Shown in pieces: positions 11,801-25,324 of a stretch of 64,000 nucleotides of DNA (position 1 is the first letter of the stretch; each line of letters starts with the position of its first letter). This stretch comes from Lucifuga dentata. Lineage: Eukaryota; Chordata; Actinopteri; Ophidiiformes; Bythitidae. The translations under genes and the position numbers were made by a program. The notes under the pieces were generated by a model that did no database searches, was not told where the DNA came from, and saw only the letters and a list, made by a program, of their open reading frames with translations. The DNA lies in assembly GCA_014773175.1 (NCBI GenBank), contig VXCM01000159.1, forward strand, positions 124,001-188,000. Direction: 5' to 3'.

Positions 11801-12512
11801 CTCCCTCACCCACACCTCCCATGTGCCGGATTTCTGATGTTGGGATCTTTTATCTGTCTTATATTAGTGCCAATCTCTGAAAATGTGGAGAATTTAGGCC
11901 TCCTTTGGCAATTGAACTTTTGCTTTGACACCAGAGGAAGCAGTAAAAAACGTGACTTAAATATGAAGCAGCTCATTAATAAAACAATCTCCACTGGTTT
12001 TTACCTGCAACACTCCTTAAAACATTGCATCGTAATGAGACAACAATGTGCTTCTTAATGTAAGGGAGGCTTTATGAATGAGCTTAAATTATCACGACAC
12101 TTATTTAGCATGACACTGTTGAGTAGCCATTATTCCCCAAATGACTATGATAATGTCCAACAGGCATATGCATTGTTACAATCATCATCGGAATATTTTC
12201 ATGGAAGAATGGTGTATATGATATCAAATGGTGTCGTTACTTAAGGCCTAGCACCATCTGATTGCTGCCAGCAGAAAAGAGAACCCTGAGGCATATGCTG
12301 AAAAGTGAAATCAACAAATCAAACATCAAATCATTCACCTACATGCAAGATTATAAGATTATATACCGAAGGCAACAGACAGACACACACAAAAAGGCAA
12401 CAGGCAACCAGACCAAACAAATTCTTACAGTGGACTAGATCTGGTTATACAGTCCTGCCAAGGACTTAAAAGAGCATACCAGTGATTTCTGCATAGTTGA
12501 GCAATATACTGT

Positions 12513-12531
12513 ATGTGTGTGTGTGTGTGTT
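12513..12531. repeat. (GT)n microsatellite
   Basis: A short run of about nine GT units. Confidence 0.85.
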
Positions 12532-15500
12532 AGTTATATGTGATGAATGTGGCTTTCATTAAAAGAGAACAACTGCATACTCGGCAAACAGATACGGAGT
12601 GAAAAACACAACTTCAAAAGCTGTTAACTTGCATAAGTTAACTGTGTAATATTTCCTTCATCAACCAAATTTCACCCTGATAAAATGCTACGCCATTGTG
12701 CACTCAGACACCTTTTCGATTCCCATCAGTGAAACCTTTGCACAATCAAAATAAGAATTTTACTCAAAATGGATAAGGTGCAATTATATAATTACACACA
12801 GAGAGCACAGGCTTCCTTTAACATTGTGTGCTTTTACTGTACATCAGCTGGCTCCATTATTCATGGATGGACTATATTTACGGATGGACCTATTTGTGTC
12901 TGTGTGATTTCAGGTGCCGTTACCCAGCCTGCTAAAACCTTCATGCAAGCAGAACAAGATTGCCACTTTTATGGGAACATCTAGAGCTGAAATAAATCCT
13001 CACAAGTTAATATGGGCCAAAAGGTGCAACAAATTTGAAGGGAGCTTTCAATGAGCTTAGCAATCCAGTCTTGCTTTTCATTTACAGCTTTCCTTTAAAG
13101 CACAACCACTGCGGACCATCATACTTCAGACTGCTCCTCCAAATGCAAACAAATGTCACATTGCTTGGCAGCAGAACTGAAGAAAGAAAGAAAAATGTAT
13201 TTCTTTAAAGGGTAATACACCACTGAATCAAACAGGGAAGAAAACTGTTATGTCACTGTTCTATGGGTTGAAACTTTAAAGCATGGCACACTTCTGGCCA
13301 CAGCCCAAACCGTGATGTCAAAGTGGATATTTTGCCTGTGACTGTTGAACAACATCCAAATTGGTGTCATTGATTATGGTTTGACAAGTGTGTCTTGAAT
13401 GTTTCAGCACACAGAGACAACAGTTTCCATCCCTATGTGATTTGGTGCTGAATTACCCTTTAAATGCACCAAGTGAATTCACCCAATGTTATACAAATTA
13501 TGGTCTTATTTTCACTTAGGTATTTATTTTGAAACCTTTGAAATTCTGTAATGTACAAAAAAAAAAGAAACATGCTCTGCCTTGCCTGCTGACACTATAA
13601 AAATTAGGGAAAATAACAAAAAGCATATATATATTCAATTTAAATATTCAAATTCAGCATATAGTTAATTATGTGGATTTACTGCAAATTTTTGATTTCA
13701 CATTTTATTTTAGAACTTATTTTATGCTCTTATCAGTTGAACAGAGTCCTTGTGCTGCTATGCTTGTCCTTGTTCCTATGCTTAAACATCCACTGTGATT
13801 TGGCTTTTAGGATAGAATATGTCATTATAGAATGTAGACATTTATATAAATATTTTGGAATTACATCATTTCCTTAAAATCTCCTGCCTATTATTGCTTA
13901 GAATGGCAGTCATGGTACTGCATGAAATTTAAACACTGCTAAAATTCCTATGCAATGAAAACACCCCCATATAAAACACATTCAACAGACAAAGTATTTC
14001 TTTTGAATTTATTCAAAAGTCAAGGATCATTTAGTCAAGGACTTTATAGAGCATCATACAGCACAAGAACAAAGACTTTCAGAAAGAAAGCTCTCAATAT
14101 TGTTTCCATTATGAATGAAGATGTGTGGGGTGAACAAACAAGTGCAATTCGAGATAAAAGTTATTAAACTAGATAACCACAATGGCTATACTCATCCATT
14201 ATAATAATGGTTATACTCATCATTCCATGAAAGCTATACAGTAGAGTCAGTTTGTTGCTCTTTTGGCTCAGCCAGGCTGACAAATTAAGTTTTTACAGGC
14301 TAACAAATTGGAAATAGAAAAAAAACAAAAAAAACAGGAAAAGAAATAGAAAAAAAACAGCCTGAGGATTCCAATATAAACAATGAATAACCAATATAAT
14401 TTATAGATGTGATACAGTGTGTAGATGAGCACAACGTATGTTTTCACAACAACCTACTCTGTTGGGGGACTCAATGTTTGTTGCTGGATACAGTTCAACC
14501 ACAGTATTTAACTGATGCATCATAAGATAATATTCAAATAACCTCAACTCGATGCAGGTGACGTCTCTGTAGTATATCTTTACATCTTTTGTAGAGAAAA
14601 CGATAAAGCATAAAGCAGACAGCTACAGTTATATTAAATATGTGGTCTCGCTTTAGCTCGTTTGTCAGTTTAATACCTCACAATGGTTCATACATTAAGG
14701 AAGAACAAAGATCTGGCAAGTTGGATGATTCCAAATCAAACAGTCATGTCACTAGTGTTTGACTACTTCCTCTTTCCTGTTTGACACAAAAGCTGCTATG
14801 AATGCTAATATTTGTTATCCATTTCTGTGATCTGTATACGGCCACATATAGGCCAATTAAATAAAGCAAGACTAATGTATAACTCTTTTTTTTTTGTTTG
14901 TTTTGAAAAACACTTAAAGAAAAATATTCAATGAATTAAAAAGGTGGTCAATCTGCCAAATGTGTAATGAATGAGTTTTATTGTAATTTAATGTTCTAAC
15001 TGCTGTTTCATGAGCACACAGAGAGCAAATTCTGGTATGTAACACTAAATGTTTTTCTTTGTCTGGAATGAAAATTGCATTTTAAAAAATTCATAGGCTC
15101 CTTGCAGCTTTAATACAGAAATAAATATAATATACAATATATATTATATTATCCAATATGGACCTTCAAACATCCATCTTGTCATATCTGCAATTTAAGA
15201 AAATGTGCATGGATTGATTTAGACCATCATACAACACGAGCACAAATCATAATCATCATCATTACATTCATAGCTGTATGGTTTCCTACCATTAAAAAGC
15301 TGACAGGTAAAATTTAAAAAAATATTGGCTCATCTATTATCTTTATACATTTCCAACATATTTATTTTTATATAAAATTGTTACATTTACCAAACTTTGG
15401 ACAATTGCTGTTCTGTTCAAAGCAACTTTTATGGCTCATTGATAAATAAAATAACAGAACAAAAACAAAAGGTATGTACACACATACAACACACACACAC

Positions 15501-16298
15501 ACGAACAGATACAAATCTAAAACTGATTTTTCATCACTGTAAACCTACTCTAAATAAAATTTTGAAAAGCCAATACTATATCACTGTGTTTTTGTCAGTT
15601 TGCAATTTCTTTATATTTTGCTTTGTTTTATTATTCTACTGAAATTTCATTCTGGACATACACAACCAGTTGTAGGAACTTTAAAGGTAAACTACAGTTT
15701 GAAATGATTATCTTTTACTGGTCTAAAATGAAGAGGAATTTTACATAGCCCCTATGAAACTAGAAGTTTTCCCTTATGCCAAAACTTAGATACTCAAATC
15801 CAAAATACCTACTATGACATTTATAGTAGGAATATGTAATGATGGGTTCTATTCTTATTTTAGTTATTCTGCTGAGTTCCCCTTTCGTATTTAGTAAGAA
15901 CAGCTGTTAATTAATTGTTTCGACGTTTTGTTCACTAACCTCTGCTTTCACTCTAATGCAATCATATGATCTGAACTTGAGATGCATTTTCAAATATCAA
16001 ATTTGAGTCCAACCATTACCTGTCATCCGTTCAAAATAATTAAAAATCCGTGCATTATAATAAGCTGCCTGAGTGCTGAGTCTTCAAAATAATTGTCGAC
16101 ATAAATGCTATACAGTACATACACACAACTCATCTGGGCAACTTTTACACATGGAAAAACATGTAAATATATATATATACACACTAAACACTATATACAC
16201 ATGCGACAGAACAGCAACAGCTTAAATAGCACTGCTAACGATTATGATGTTCTAATTAAGAATGGTCTCAGCTGGATTCAGCAATGTCAAATGCAATT

Positions 16299-16331
16299 TA
16301 AAAAAAAAAAAAAANTAAAAAAAAAAAAAAA
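16299..16331. repeat. Poly(A) tract with assembly N
   Basis: A-rich run with N at 16315 followed by TAAAA. The join lies in a homopolymer, so its true length is unknown. Confidence 0.9.
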
Positions 16332-17839
16332 GATGAAGAAAGAATCCAAGCCGAATGATGAGATTACAGAGTGCTAGAGAAGGCTTAGTATTTCCATGAG
16401 ATTGTCCTCTTCTGGTCTTCCAGTCCAAAATCCTGTTTGAGTAACAAAGAAGGTGACACTACATTTGCCGAAGCACATGCATGAGTCTGTGCGTGTGTGT
16501 TTAAGAAAGAAGTAGAGACACACTATTCTTCCACTGACTTTCATTGTGGACTCTCCCACGTCTCTTTCTGTTTCACATAAACCCACACACACTGTTACGC
16601 ATGCACACTCAAGTAGACACGTCTGCTGTCGTTTCAATCACTGTCCAGTGAGGAGGGAACAGATGCCCCTTCAGGCTCAATGGGAGGCGGGCACACTCAC
16701 TGTGTTCATGTGTAATAGGGCGATCCTGGCACACACATCTCTTTTCTGTATTTACAACCTCGGCAGTGTTCAAGTATGAAGAAATGTAGAAAGAGTGCAT
16801 TCCAACTTCCAGCACTGAAGCATTTGACAAAAACAAAAAATATTTCTTTAAGAACGGGCTCTGAGTATGAATTCAGGATAAAACAAACAAGTTTGATTTT
16901 TTTTAGTCAAGTCCACAACAAACTAAAGATCAGTGGTGGATCTTTTCTCCAACAAAGCGTGGCTTTTTTTTCTAGGTAACCATGCAGAGTTCTCTCTTTA
17001 GCCATTACTCTCACATCAGCTATGCAAACCAGGCCAATCATCACAAAAGAGTCGTAACAGAACAAAAGCAGCAAACAGAATCCAGTGGGAGAATGAGAAC
17101 ACCAAACAAATGCCGTGCATTTCATATCACACATCAAGATGTGTCTTGTCCCAGTGTCCCTGGATGCAGCCTGTACATTCTGGTCGCTGTGTGCTGGGCT
17201 GGGCTGAGTGGTGGCATCCCAGGGTACTGACAAAAGCCCAAACACATAAGCCTTGAGATGCTGCTTCTCCTTCTCCCTCTGTGTTTCTCTCTCCTCTCCA
17301 TCCTACCCAACACTCAGCTGCCTTTATCCAACTGACTCGTGAGGAAATCCTCCACAAGAGGAAAAGCTGCCAGCTTCAATGATAACAAAAAAGGCTCACA
17401 AGCGGGCATCAAAGAAAAAAGAAAGAACACAGAACCACGCTCTCCCAGCAAGACAAAATGTCAGAAATTGCCAACGCTCCGCCCAGTCGAAATCTTCCAC
17501 CTTTGTTTTTCGGTGTCTCATTTTAATTTGTTTCGCAGTTGTTTTAGAGAATTAGCATCTGGTACTGAGCCTTTGTAGAGGGATTTATGTGCCCCCCTAA
17601 GCATTTCTCCCATACCACCCATCCCCTCCTCTTGCTTGCCTCCTTACTCTCCATCAGTCTGCCAGACAAGTTTTTCCCACCCAGTCAGAGTACCCAGCCA
17701 GCAGCCCCTTTTTGTGGGTGTGCTTGTTTAGAATGGGTCTGGTCTGAGTGTGGTGCATGTCGTGCCAGCTTGGATAGGAAGAGAGCAAGGGGGGAAAATC
17801 TGCTCTTTGTAAGTTATGGGAACACTATAAGACAGACGC

Positions 17840-17950
17840 AGGCGCTCATAAATTATCAGATTCATTTGCATTTTCGTGGCATAAGACATTATGTAAATAC
17901 CAGTCAATTTGCATAATGGATTCCTCTTGTTGCCTCAATTGCCCAGTTGC
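17840..17950. promoter_or_regulatory. Candidate enhancer with paired POU octamers
   Basis: Two exact octamer sites, ATTTGCAT, occur at 17864-17871 and 17907-17914 on the same strand, with an octamer-like TATGTAAAT at about 17890 between them. The sequence is free of simple repeats and includes homeodomain-type TAAATTATC. This composition resembles POU-bound vertebrate enhancers. No conservation data are available. Confidence 0.35.
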
Positions 17951-18369
17951 TCCTTTTTATTTAATCATGAAAAAAAGTGTGTGAAATAGGAAAGAATGGT
18001 ACAATTGAGCCCTATATTGTAATGTGCCACAGCTTCCCTGAAACACTCAACTGCAAAAAACTTTTGTAAACATTAAACAAAACAGTCATGGGGAAATTCC
18101 TGTATTCATCATTTTCAATTAGAAACTCTAACAGCTGGCAAACATAAAATGGGTACAGATCGAGTAATAAGCGACAATAAGAGAAATCTAAGAAATGATG
18201 GCATGAAATATGAACATTTGTGGATTTCTCTTTAAATCACTTAATTCTACATCACATATTAAAGCAAACAGGATTGCTAATTAAGAGCAGTAGGCATACC
18301 CAGATCAAAGGGAGACGGATTTTATTAAATAATTTAAACTATTTGTTCCTGCTTTGTGGTTCTGTACCA

Positions 18370-18397
18370 AAAATAAATAAATAAATAAATAAATAAA
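18370..18397. repeat. (AAAT)n microsatellite
   Basis: About six AAAT units. Confidence 0.9.
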
Positions 18398-19316
18398 AAG
18401 CCAGAAAAGAGACACACGACAATGTAGCAAGGTAATTACTTAAACATGCATTAATGACAAAACTGCTGATGAAAACAGAGAATAGATAATTACCACAAGT
18501 ATACACAATGCTTTATTAAAAATGCGAGATGCATAGTGGACACATGTTTACAGCGCTAATCAATGTCCCGTAAAAAGTAAAAAATTTAAAAAAAAAAAAT
18601 TTTAAAAAGACGAATGCAGCTAAGAAGAAGAACAGGATAAGAAATAATGTCATCAAATAGAGACAAAGGAGAAATTACAGTTAGTGCAGGGAGAAATGAA
18701 TTTGGAGAGCCTGGTGAGTGTGATAAAAAGAGAATGTAGAAAAGGAAAAAAATGGTGTAGTATTAGGAGGAGACTTATTATTTATAAAATCCCAGTACAA
18801 ATTCCTGGGGGATCAGCTAGCAAAACATCAACCTAAATCAGTTACAATCAAATAAACAGTTTGAGACCTTTCACCTGTGCAGGATTGGGGCACAGCTCAG
18901 TCTGGTTTGCACTATACCATAACTCCCCGATGTGGGTCTAGACTCTGTTTTCCTAAACAGCAACAGTGTGGAGCTATTGCAAGGCAGCAAGGTTACACGG
19001 CAAGGAGCAACACAGCTAGTAAGGTTTCATCAGAAATTATTGATTTTCTGAAATAATTAACCTGGATGTTAATTAATGTCAAGCTCAGAACAAAAGAGGG
19101 TGTTAGAAGATGGGTGTATTGGGCATGTTGAAGGAAAGCTAGAGAGAGGAGGAGGGTGAGCAAGAGAGGGACTGAGAGAGAAAGGGGATGGGCAAATAAG
19201 GGAAACAAGGAGCGAATACGGTTGATAGCAGAGAGAAGTTGGCACAGTGCCATCCATTCAGTGGTAGCACCAAGGCGGACTTATGTTCGCTCTCAGGGAT
19301 AGGTGGTTTGATTTCG

Positions 19317-19449
19317 CCAAGGACACAGAAGGGTCCTGCCATTATTTTGGTAGGGGCACAGTCTTGGAGTTTTTTCTTTTGCNCCAAGGACACAGAAGGG
19401 TCCTGCCATTATTTTGGTAGGGGCACAGTCTTGGAGTTTTTTCTTTTGC
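19317..19449 (+). repeat. 66-bp duplication joined by N
   Basis: 19317-19382 and 19384-19449 are identical, with N at 19383. A perfect copy directly abutting a single N is best read as an unmerged overlap between two contigs. Confidence 0.9.
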
Positions 19450-20521
19450 CTTTTTTTCTGGATAGGGTGAGGAAGTGGGGGGTGTGTGCTACAAATATTA
19501 AAAGTTACCATGAAGACAAGGGCGTTGAGAACCAACATTAGTCTTCGTCTCAATGCCATCGAGAAGGACAGGCAAACATCTCCTGACTAAGACTTCAAAA
19601 TCTGAAGTATACCTTGGAGCTGCCATTCAAATGGATTAGTGGTACTGCATGGCATCGTAATGAAGGCACATGGGTGGATATCCACTGAAATTAGGCAAAA
19701 TAGAAGATGGAACACAGCAAGTGAACCCACAGTAATGAGAACCACAAGTACAAGCGTGACAAATGGAGGCTGTGCCAAACAATATTGATAAAGGACGTGG
19801 AAATTCTCTACAAAAACAACAGAAACTTGGGGCTGTTGTGTTGTTCTACTGATAACTGGGGGGTGGGGGGTGGCAGTAGCACGAAAGAAACTCCTCCCAC
19901 AAGCTCCTTTCTGCTCTCTCTCTCTGTGTAACCAACTGAGGCACAGCTCTGTGTGCCAGCCAGCCATCTGGGCAGGAGACGCCATGCCAACTCATTCATT
20001 AGCAATGAAGGATGTACACTTGGAAGAACTGGGCAACAAAGAATGCCATTCCAATCTTATAGTTGGCATTTATGGACTTGAGTAAAAGTCGCTGTTATGG
20101 AGGATGCCCAGCAAGCAACTATTTGGTACTTGCATGTTTCAAGTAGTGTGCCAGCGAGAATGTGATGGCATCTGGCATGAAATCAGGCGAGGACGAGGAA
20201 GATATGCTGATCTACAACTGCGCCAGGTCAGAATTGGACAGTCTTTATTGGTTGCTTGCCAAGTACTGGAAAATAACTAAGACACTGACACTTGATGTAA
20301 CAAATTTAAACAAAGTTTGTAATTAGGATGGAAGCCAGTGGAACCATATTCATTAAAAACCGGATCCATAATGAGGAACGAACAAACAACAACAAAAGAA
20401 CGTGAAAGACAAAAGCGGTGAGCCGTTACGTTGGAAGGGGAGGATGTGAAGCAAGTGCTTCTTTTTGTGCCAACCCCCTTCCCCACTTGTGCCACATTTT
20501 CCCAAGTCATCTCTTAATGCA

Positions 20522-20644
20522 CTGGCTGGTGGAGCATCTCCCATAGGCACTGCTGCAGACGCTGCCAATCTGCCAATCGCCTNCTGGCTGGTGGAGCATC
20601 TCCCATAGGCACTGCTGCAGACGCTGCCAATCTGCCAATCGCCT
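20522..20644 (+). repeat. 61-bp duplication joined by N
   Basis: 20522-20582 and 20584-20644 are identical with N at 20583, beginning CTGGCTGGTGGAGCATC. The likely cause is an assembly overlap. Confidence 0.9.
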
Positions 20645-22274
20645 GCCTGCCTACAAGAGGAGGAGGGGGAAGAATAGACCTGAGGGACTGTGCCTGAAGC
20701 TTAATAGCAGCTGTTTACAATGTCACAGGCAAAAGAGAGAGAGAGAAAAGCAAACATGAGGATGCATACTAATGAACTGCCAAAACTAATTCTCATCAGT
20801 GGACAGACATTAACTTTTTTTCTGTATTTGAACATTGAAATCATTCAGACATCCTTTTTCCTTCAGATATCTTTTTTTTTCTTCTTCTGATGGAAGCAAC
20901 TTCTTGAAACTGAAAACACAAAAACTCAAAAACAAATGAAGAAATTATACTTTTAGCAGCAACCCTAGCTGTGGCAGAGATGAAAGTAGATTTGTGTATG
21001 ATGCATCACAGCAATCACCAGAGAGTTAAACTGCTATACATTCAAAACAGTTTCTATCAGCACAACAGCCAGATGAACGGGATGGCACGGACACAACAGG
21101 AACTCAGTGGAATGGGTGCAGATGGCATGGGGACAAAGAGCCATTCCTAGTTCAAGAAACACTGAGAAGGAGGTGCTGACCTGTCTGCAACCAAAGTGGG
21201 GGTAGTGAGGCCGTGGGAATCTACTGCAACCTCCCCACCCACATCCCCACGACTTCTGTGCCCCCTTTTTTGCCAGCCATCTGAAAAAAAATGAACAAAC
21301 CCCACCCTTTCAGCATTTTTCTCCTGTGGTAAACTATCATAAACAGATGCAACACGGAGTTACCAGCTAGACTGAGTTGCGGTTCGGGGTACTCTCTGGG
21401 TCTGAAGGAACGCTTCTGTGGTTCCCGCGAGGTGTGCTGGCATTGGGCACAGAGCCAAGGATGGGCATCGCCGCAAAGACACAGAATGGAGAGGTTCACT
21501 GAATATGGCTTCATTGTTAATATGCAAAACTGGAATTTAAACATTACTAATTAGCAATGCGAGGATGTCATCCAGCAACAGCTGTTTTATATATTTTTAA
21601 AATTTTATTGCTGGGTTTCTGTTGGACAAGAGGCATGGTTGTGAAATATGAATAATTGAAGAAGTCATCCAAAGGGAGGGATTAAAAGATCTTTGTGCTT
21701 CCTACCTTACCTTGGCATGCACTACCAAGATGCCTGAATCTGGCTTTCCCACCACTAAGGAAGGGCTACGTTAAAGGTGGCATCTTTTTGGGCATCCCGT
21801 ATGCGACATTCATGATCATCTCAAATACAGTTAACGATTTAATTTGTAATTGTTGCTGTATTTTTTTTTCCTTATTCTTCACGGGGAAACGTGGATATTA
21901 TAATCTTTCGGAACTAATGAACTTTGGATAATCACCCGTTCATTTAATTCCATGGGGGATGTTAATTGTGCAACGTCTTCATTACACAAATGGATTACAA
22001 AAAAAAGAGGGCTTGTACAAGAGAGCAGAATGGAATGGGGGTGGAGTGTGTATGTGAGTGTATGTGTGTGTGTAAGAGAGCGAGGGAAAGCAAGAACAAG
22101 GATATTTTTCTTCCTTCGTTATATGCCAGTAGTCAAATAATGCCACAGTACTCACAAACAAGCAGAGAAAAGCTTCTGCATTGCCAGTGGTGTTCAAGTG
22201 CTCCCTTTTGGAAACGTGGTCTCTTTCCTCTCTGCCTGCTCTTTAGAGCACCAACACTCACACATGAAGACATC

Positions 22275-22308
22275 TTTTTTTTTTTTTTTANTTTTTTTTT
22301 TTTTTTTT
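22275..22308. repeat. Poly(T) tract with assembly N
   Basis: T run interrupted by A at 22290 and N at 22291. Confidence 0.9.
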
Positions 22309-22349
22309 ACTTGGTTCTGGATTTTTACAAAACTGGAGTGAGAAGAAAC

Positions 22350-22770
22350 GTTGCTGGAATCTAATTTCTCTCCAACTGGATATTACTTGTGTTATATGAT
22401 TACTGCATTAGTAGCATTGATCTTTGCTAAAGTGTGTTATTGGCGCCTGGCTGAAGCGGAATGCAGAGGAGACAACAGACACTGTGGCGGGCACTTGCTA
22501 ATGTCCTTTGTGCTTAATCATCCTACAGCAGAATGGTTTTATGCATATTTCATTTGCATATCATTAAATCGCTAAGGCATATGAGCAAATGGCAGCGGAG
22601 ATCGAGGGTGTGGAAACAAAAAAGCATAAATATAAAGAGGGGAGGGAAAAAAAGCAACTCATTATGCGATGACAATCTTCAAAGCTGTGTGTCAGCTTTC
22701 TGGCAATCTGCCAATTAATTTAATTCAACATTAATTAAAGAAGTCAGTGTGTTCAACCTTTCTGACATGG
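22350..22770. promoter_or_regulatory. Candidate conserved non-coding element
   Basis: This repeat-free block holds an exact POU octamer ATTTGCAT at 22552-22559, flanked by ATGCATATTT and TCATTAAATCG, with further homeodomain-type words GCTTAATCATCC and ATTAATTTAATT. It is bounded by the poly(T) at 22308 and by simpler AT-rich sequence. The motif density is like that of developmental enhancers; conservation is untested. Confidence 0.35.
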
Positions 22771-24110
22771 ATTAATTGAGCACCTTACAATCTTTGCAAG
22801 GAGTCATCTCACATACAGTGAATATCTGTTCACACAGAACTAATAGGTGTGGGTGGATTTGTAAATTGTACAGAAAGTAGTTTATTTTTGCAATTGTAGA
22901 TTTGAAGAAAAAATTGTACATCACCAGCTAAAACACAAAATGTGATCAAATGGCTAATTTGCTGTTAATTTTATGAGAGTCCATGTAATGGTTTCACATG
23001 ACGTATTTGTAAGGTTGGAGCACTGCAGGTGACTGGCAGCAGATGTGAGCCAGACTGGATGCAGACTAAGTGCCAAAGAGGATGAAAACTAATAACCAAT
23101 GTATTTGTTTGATAACACCAGAATAGCTGAGGGTATTCTGTCATAATGCTTTGCCAAGTCTATCTTGCATACAAAAACAAAAAACCTGCCCCCACCCCCC
23201 CCCAACATATATCACACCCCTGTTCAACTATTCTGGAATCTTTGGATTGATTAATGATTTATTCAAGATAGATTTACAGTTAGAGACCCCATAATGTCTC
23301 CTCACCTTTTAGCAAGGAACACAAGATTAGCATCAAGACTAGACCCAGACACACACAAAGCACAAAAGGACATAGGAAGAAAGTTATTGTTTCAGAAAAC
23401 AGCAACACATACACAAGCATACAGGAAGACACAGTTACTATCAAAACAGACAATGGTACCATTATAAAGCCCTTTGAGAATTCCACAGAATTGTTTTGTC
23501 TCCTCTTACATCAATGTAACTCCAAGGGTTAAACAATACAAGTCTTTTTAGAAGACTGAAAAAAATGTCCCAAAGAAATGTTCCTAAAAAATGTCTTCCT
23601 TAAGAAGACATGGATTCCCTTAACAAACCAGCAATTAACCAACAATAATAAAGCATTTAACCAATTTAAAATTTAGTGTTCAAATACAAACTCCCAAACA
23701 AAACTATTTCCTGTGTGGTACAGTGAGATGTTAAAAGCAAGGAAAACAACAATTCAGAGGTAATATTATACTCCACAGAGACCTGCATATCTAATTGCAG
23801 ATCCTCTTTTTCCAGACTTCCAAGCTTAATTTTTTTCTCTATGCAAGACAAATCCCCCCCAAGCCAGAATATTCAAATGAGCTGAGCTTCACGCTTCACA
23901 CAATTAGCCATGTTTAGTAATTTGAGAAATGAGTGCTGCAGGGCCAAGGAGGAGGGGCAGTAAAGTCGGGGAGCAGGCTGGCAGGAAATGGGTGGGTATA
24001 TGCCTGGTGCTTTGTAACCAAGGCACATGCAGATGTCGCTGTAGTTCTTCCAAAAGCTTCAACCAACTGAGGGGGAGGGTGGTAACGAAGAACTCGTTTG
24101 GCATCACACA

Positions 24111-24239
24111 CCTCCACCCTGTGTTTCGAAGCAGGAGTGTTAGTGTTCACGGCTGGTGGAGTGTGGGATAGAAGNCCTCCACCCTGTGTTTCGAAGCAGG
24201 AGTGTTAGTGTTCACGGCTGGTGGAGTGTGGGATAGAAG
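24111..24239 (+). repeat. 64-bp duplication joined by N
   Basis: 24111-24174 and 24176-24239 are identical with N at 24175, beginning CCTCCACCCTGTGTTTCGAA. The likely cause is an assembly overlap. Confidence 0.9.
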
Positions 24240-24369
24240 CTGGCAGCCAGCGCCAGAGGAGCTAATGTGGGTGAAATCAGGGTTAGGGGAGAACCCTCCC
24301 AATATGAGGAAATGTGGATGCAAATAACGATGGTGAAACATTGGCTAGGTTAAGTGACACCAATAAAGT

Positions 24370-24560
24370 GTGTATTTCTAAGCCTCTCATGTCATGTAGC
24401 CATTATGCAGAGTACTTATATTAATATGCATACAGGTCCTCTTTATTATGCAGCTCAGCATGAGGTAATATGGCTGGGCTGTTCTGCCAGGCTTTGGTCA
24501 TTGGCTGAGAATGTTATCTCTGTTTGAACAAACAAGCACTCATTTCCTCGCTCTACTATC
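24370..24560. promoter_or_regulatory. Candidate non-coding regulatory element
   Basis: Repeat-free block with words such as TATTAATATGCATAC and TTATTATGCAGCTCAGC and little background low complexity. Only motif texture supports it. Confidence 0.22.
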
Positions 24561-24907
24561 AAAATATTGAATTATCAATCATATCCTCAGAGGTCATTTT
24601 AAAAAGGAAACAAAGAATCTCAGGCTGATTATCTCCACCGTGGACAGGGAGCAGAACATACCAAATGATAGATATGTCAGTAAGATGATACTGTAAATGT
24701 GAATTCTAGGCCACTTTTACAATGCACATATTCTGCTAGAAGCAAGTTTTTAAAACCTCCTGACCAAAGGTCCAACTTTTAATATCAAGATAATTATAAT
24801 TAAATTTTTATTTTTAAAAATGTTTAAAATCATACAGCAAAAAGTTCAAATTTTATCCAGTGTTTTGTTTGTGTTTGTTTTTTTCAAAGTTTGCGTGTGT
24901 GTGCACA

Positions 24908-25082
24908 CACATGGACATGCATTGAATTATATAGCAGTAAAACTTGCAATTGTGAGGCTTTGGTAAGAGCTTGTTAGAAACAGACACACAGGTTTAGTTA
25001 GTAAATTAACAGCCGCTCTTACGGCACAAAATCCAGAAAACAAAGCTATGTATGATCTTTTCTGACATAGGCTGGCAGTCCT

Positions 25083-25084
<2 letters not shown>
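24908..25084 (-). repeat. Microsatellite-linked dispersed repeat, copy 2 (empty hAT site)
   Basis: The reverse complement matches 7924-8094 closely through phrases such as AACTAAACCTGTGTGTCTG. Where copy 1 is split by the hAT element, this copy reads AATGCATGTCCATGTG without a break, with the target sequence present once (24912-24919). It therefore represents the unoccupied version of the repeat. Both copies abut a GA/CT tract. Confidence 0.8.

Positions 25085-25130
<46 letters not shown>
25085..25130. repeat. (CT)n microsatellite
   Basis: About 23 CT units adjoining dispersed repeat copy 2, as in copy 1 where the tract is GA on the other strand. Confidence 0.95.
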
Positions 25131-25136
<6 letters not shown>

Positions 25137-25324
25137 GTTAATAAAACAAAAACCTAACATTTTCAAAAATGTTTTCAAAACAATGTTTCAAACTGTTAAA
25201 GCTCTCATACTGACATATTTTACATATACCTTGACTATGAACCATCATATGTTAGTATGAGAATTTGTCATGCCATGATTACACTGAGAGATGGTAAATA
25301 CCAAAAATGATCACCTGTTCTTAA

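Larger units (their letters stand above)
9229..16298. other. Long non-coding stretch with enhancer-like islands
   Basis: No exon or mobile element was supported. Notable parts are AT-rich homeodomain-type words (TAATTA, ATTAG) around 9930-10230 and 10590-10720, a TC run at 11770-11800, a GT run at 12513-12531, and A-rich imperfect repeats near 14318-14360. The open frame at 12769-12984 has no recognised domain and no flanking splice pattern that convinces. Confidence 0.5.
16332..19316. other. Non-coding stretch
   Basis: No supported exon. The part at about 16960-17560 is less AT-rich and has overlapping short open frames on both strands with no recognisable domain. 17820-17950 looks like a regulatory element and is listed separately. 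An AAAT microsatellite lies at 18370-18397. Confidence 0.5.
19450..24110. other. Non-coding stretch with enhancer-like islands
   Basis: Mostly unique sequence. 20522-20644 holds an N-joined duplication; 22275-22308 is a poly(T) with N. 21540-21960 and 22350-22770 have the look of non-coding regulatory elements. Open frames seen here show no known domain. Confidence 0.5.

Noticed and set aside
12769..12984. 71-codon plus-strand frame as an exon
   Set aside because: The sequence has no recognisable family features and the frame has no clear acceptor upstream; chance is more likely.
16907..17245. 112-codon minus-strand frame as a protein gene
   Set aside because: Overlapping frames of similar length occur on the opposite strand, and the translation shows no domain, signal peptide or splice pattern.
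19317..19449. Tandem 66-bp duplication as a biological repeat
   Set aside because: The copies are identical and separated by exactly one N, the same pattern as six other sites; an assembly overlap is the simpler explanation.
22026..22110. Open frames across the GT-rich stretch as short coding genes
   Set aside because: They arise from low-complexity GTGTGT and GAGA sequence and overlap on both strands without any domain or splice signals.
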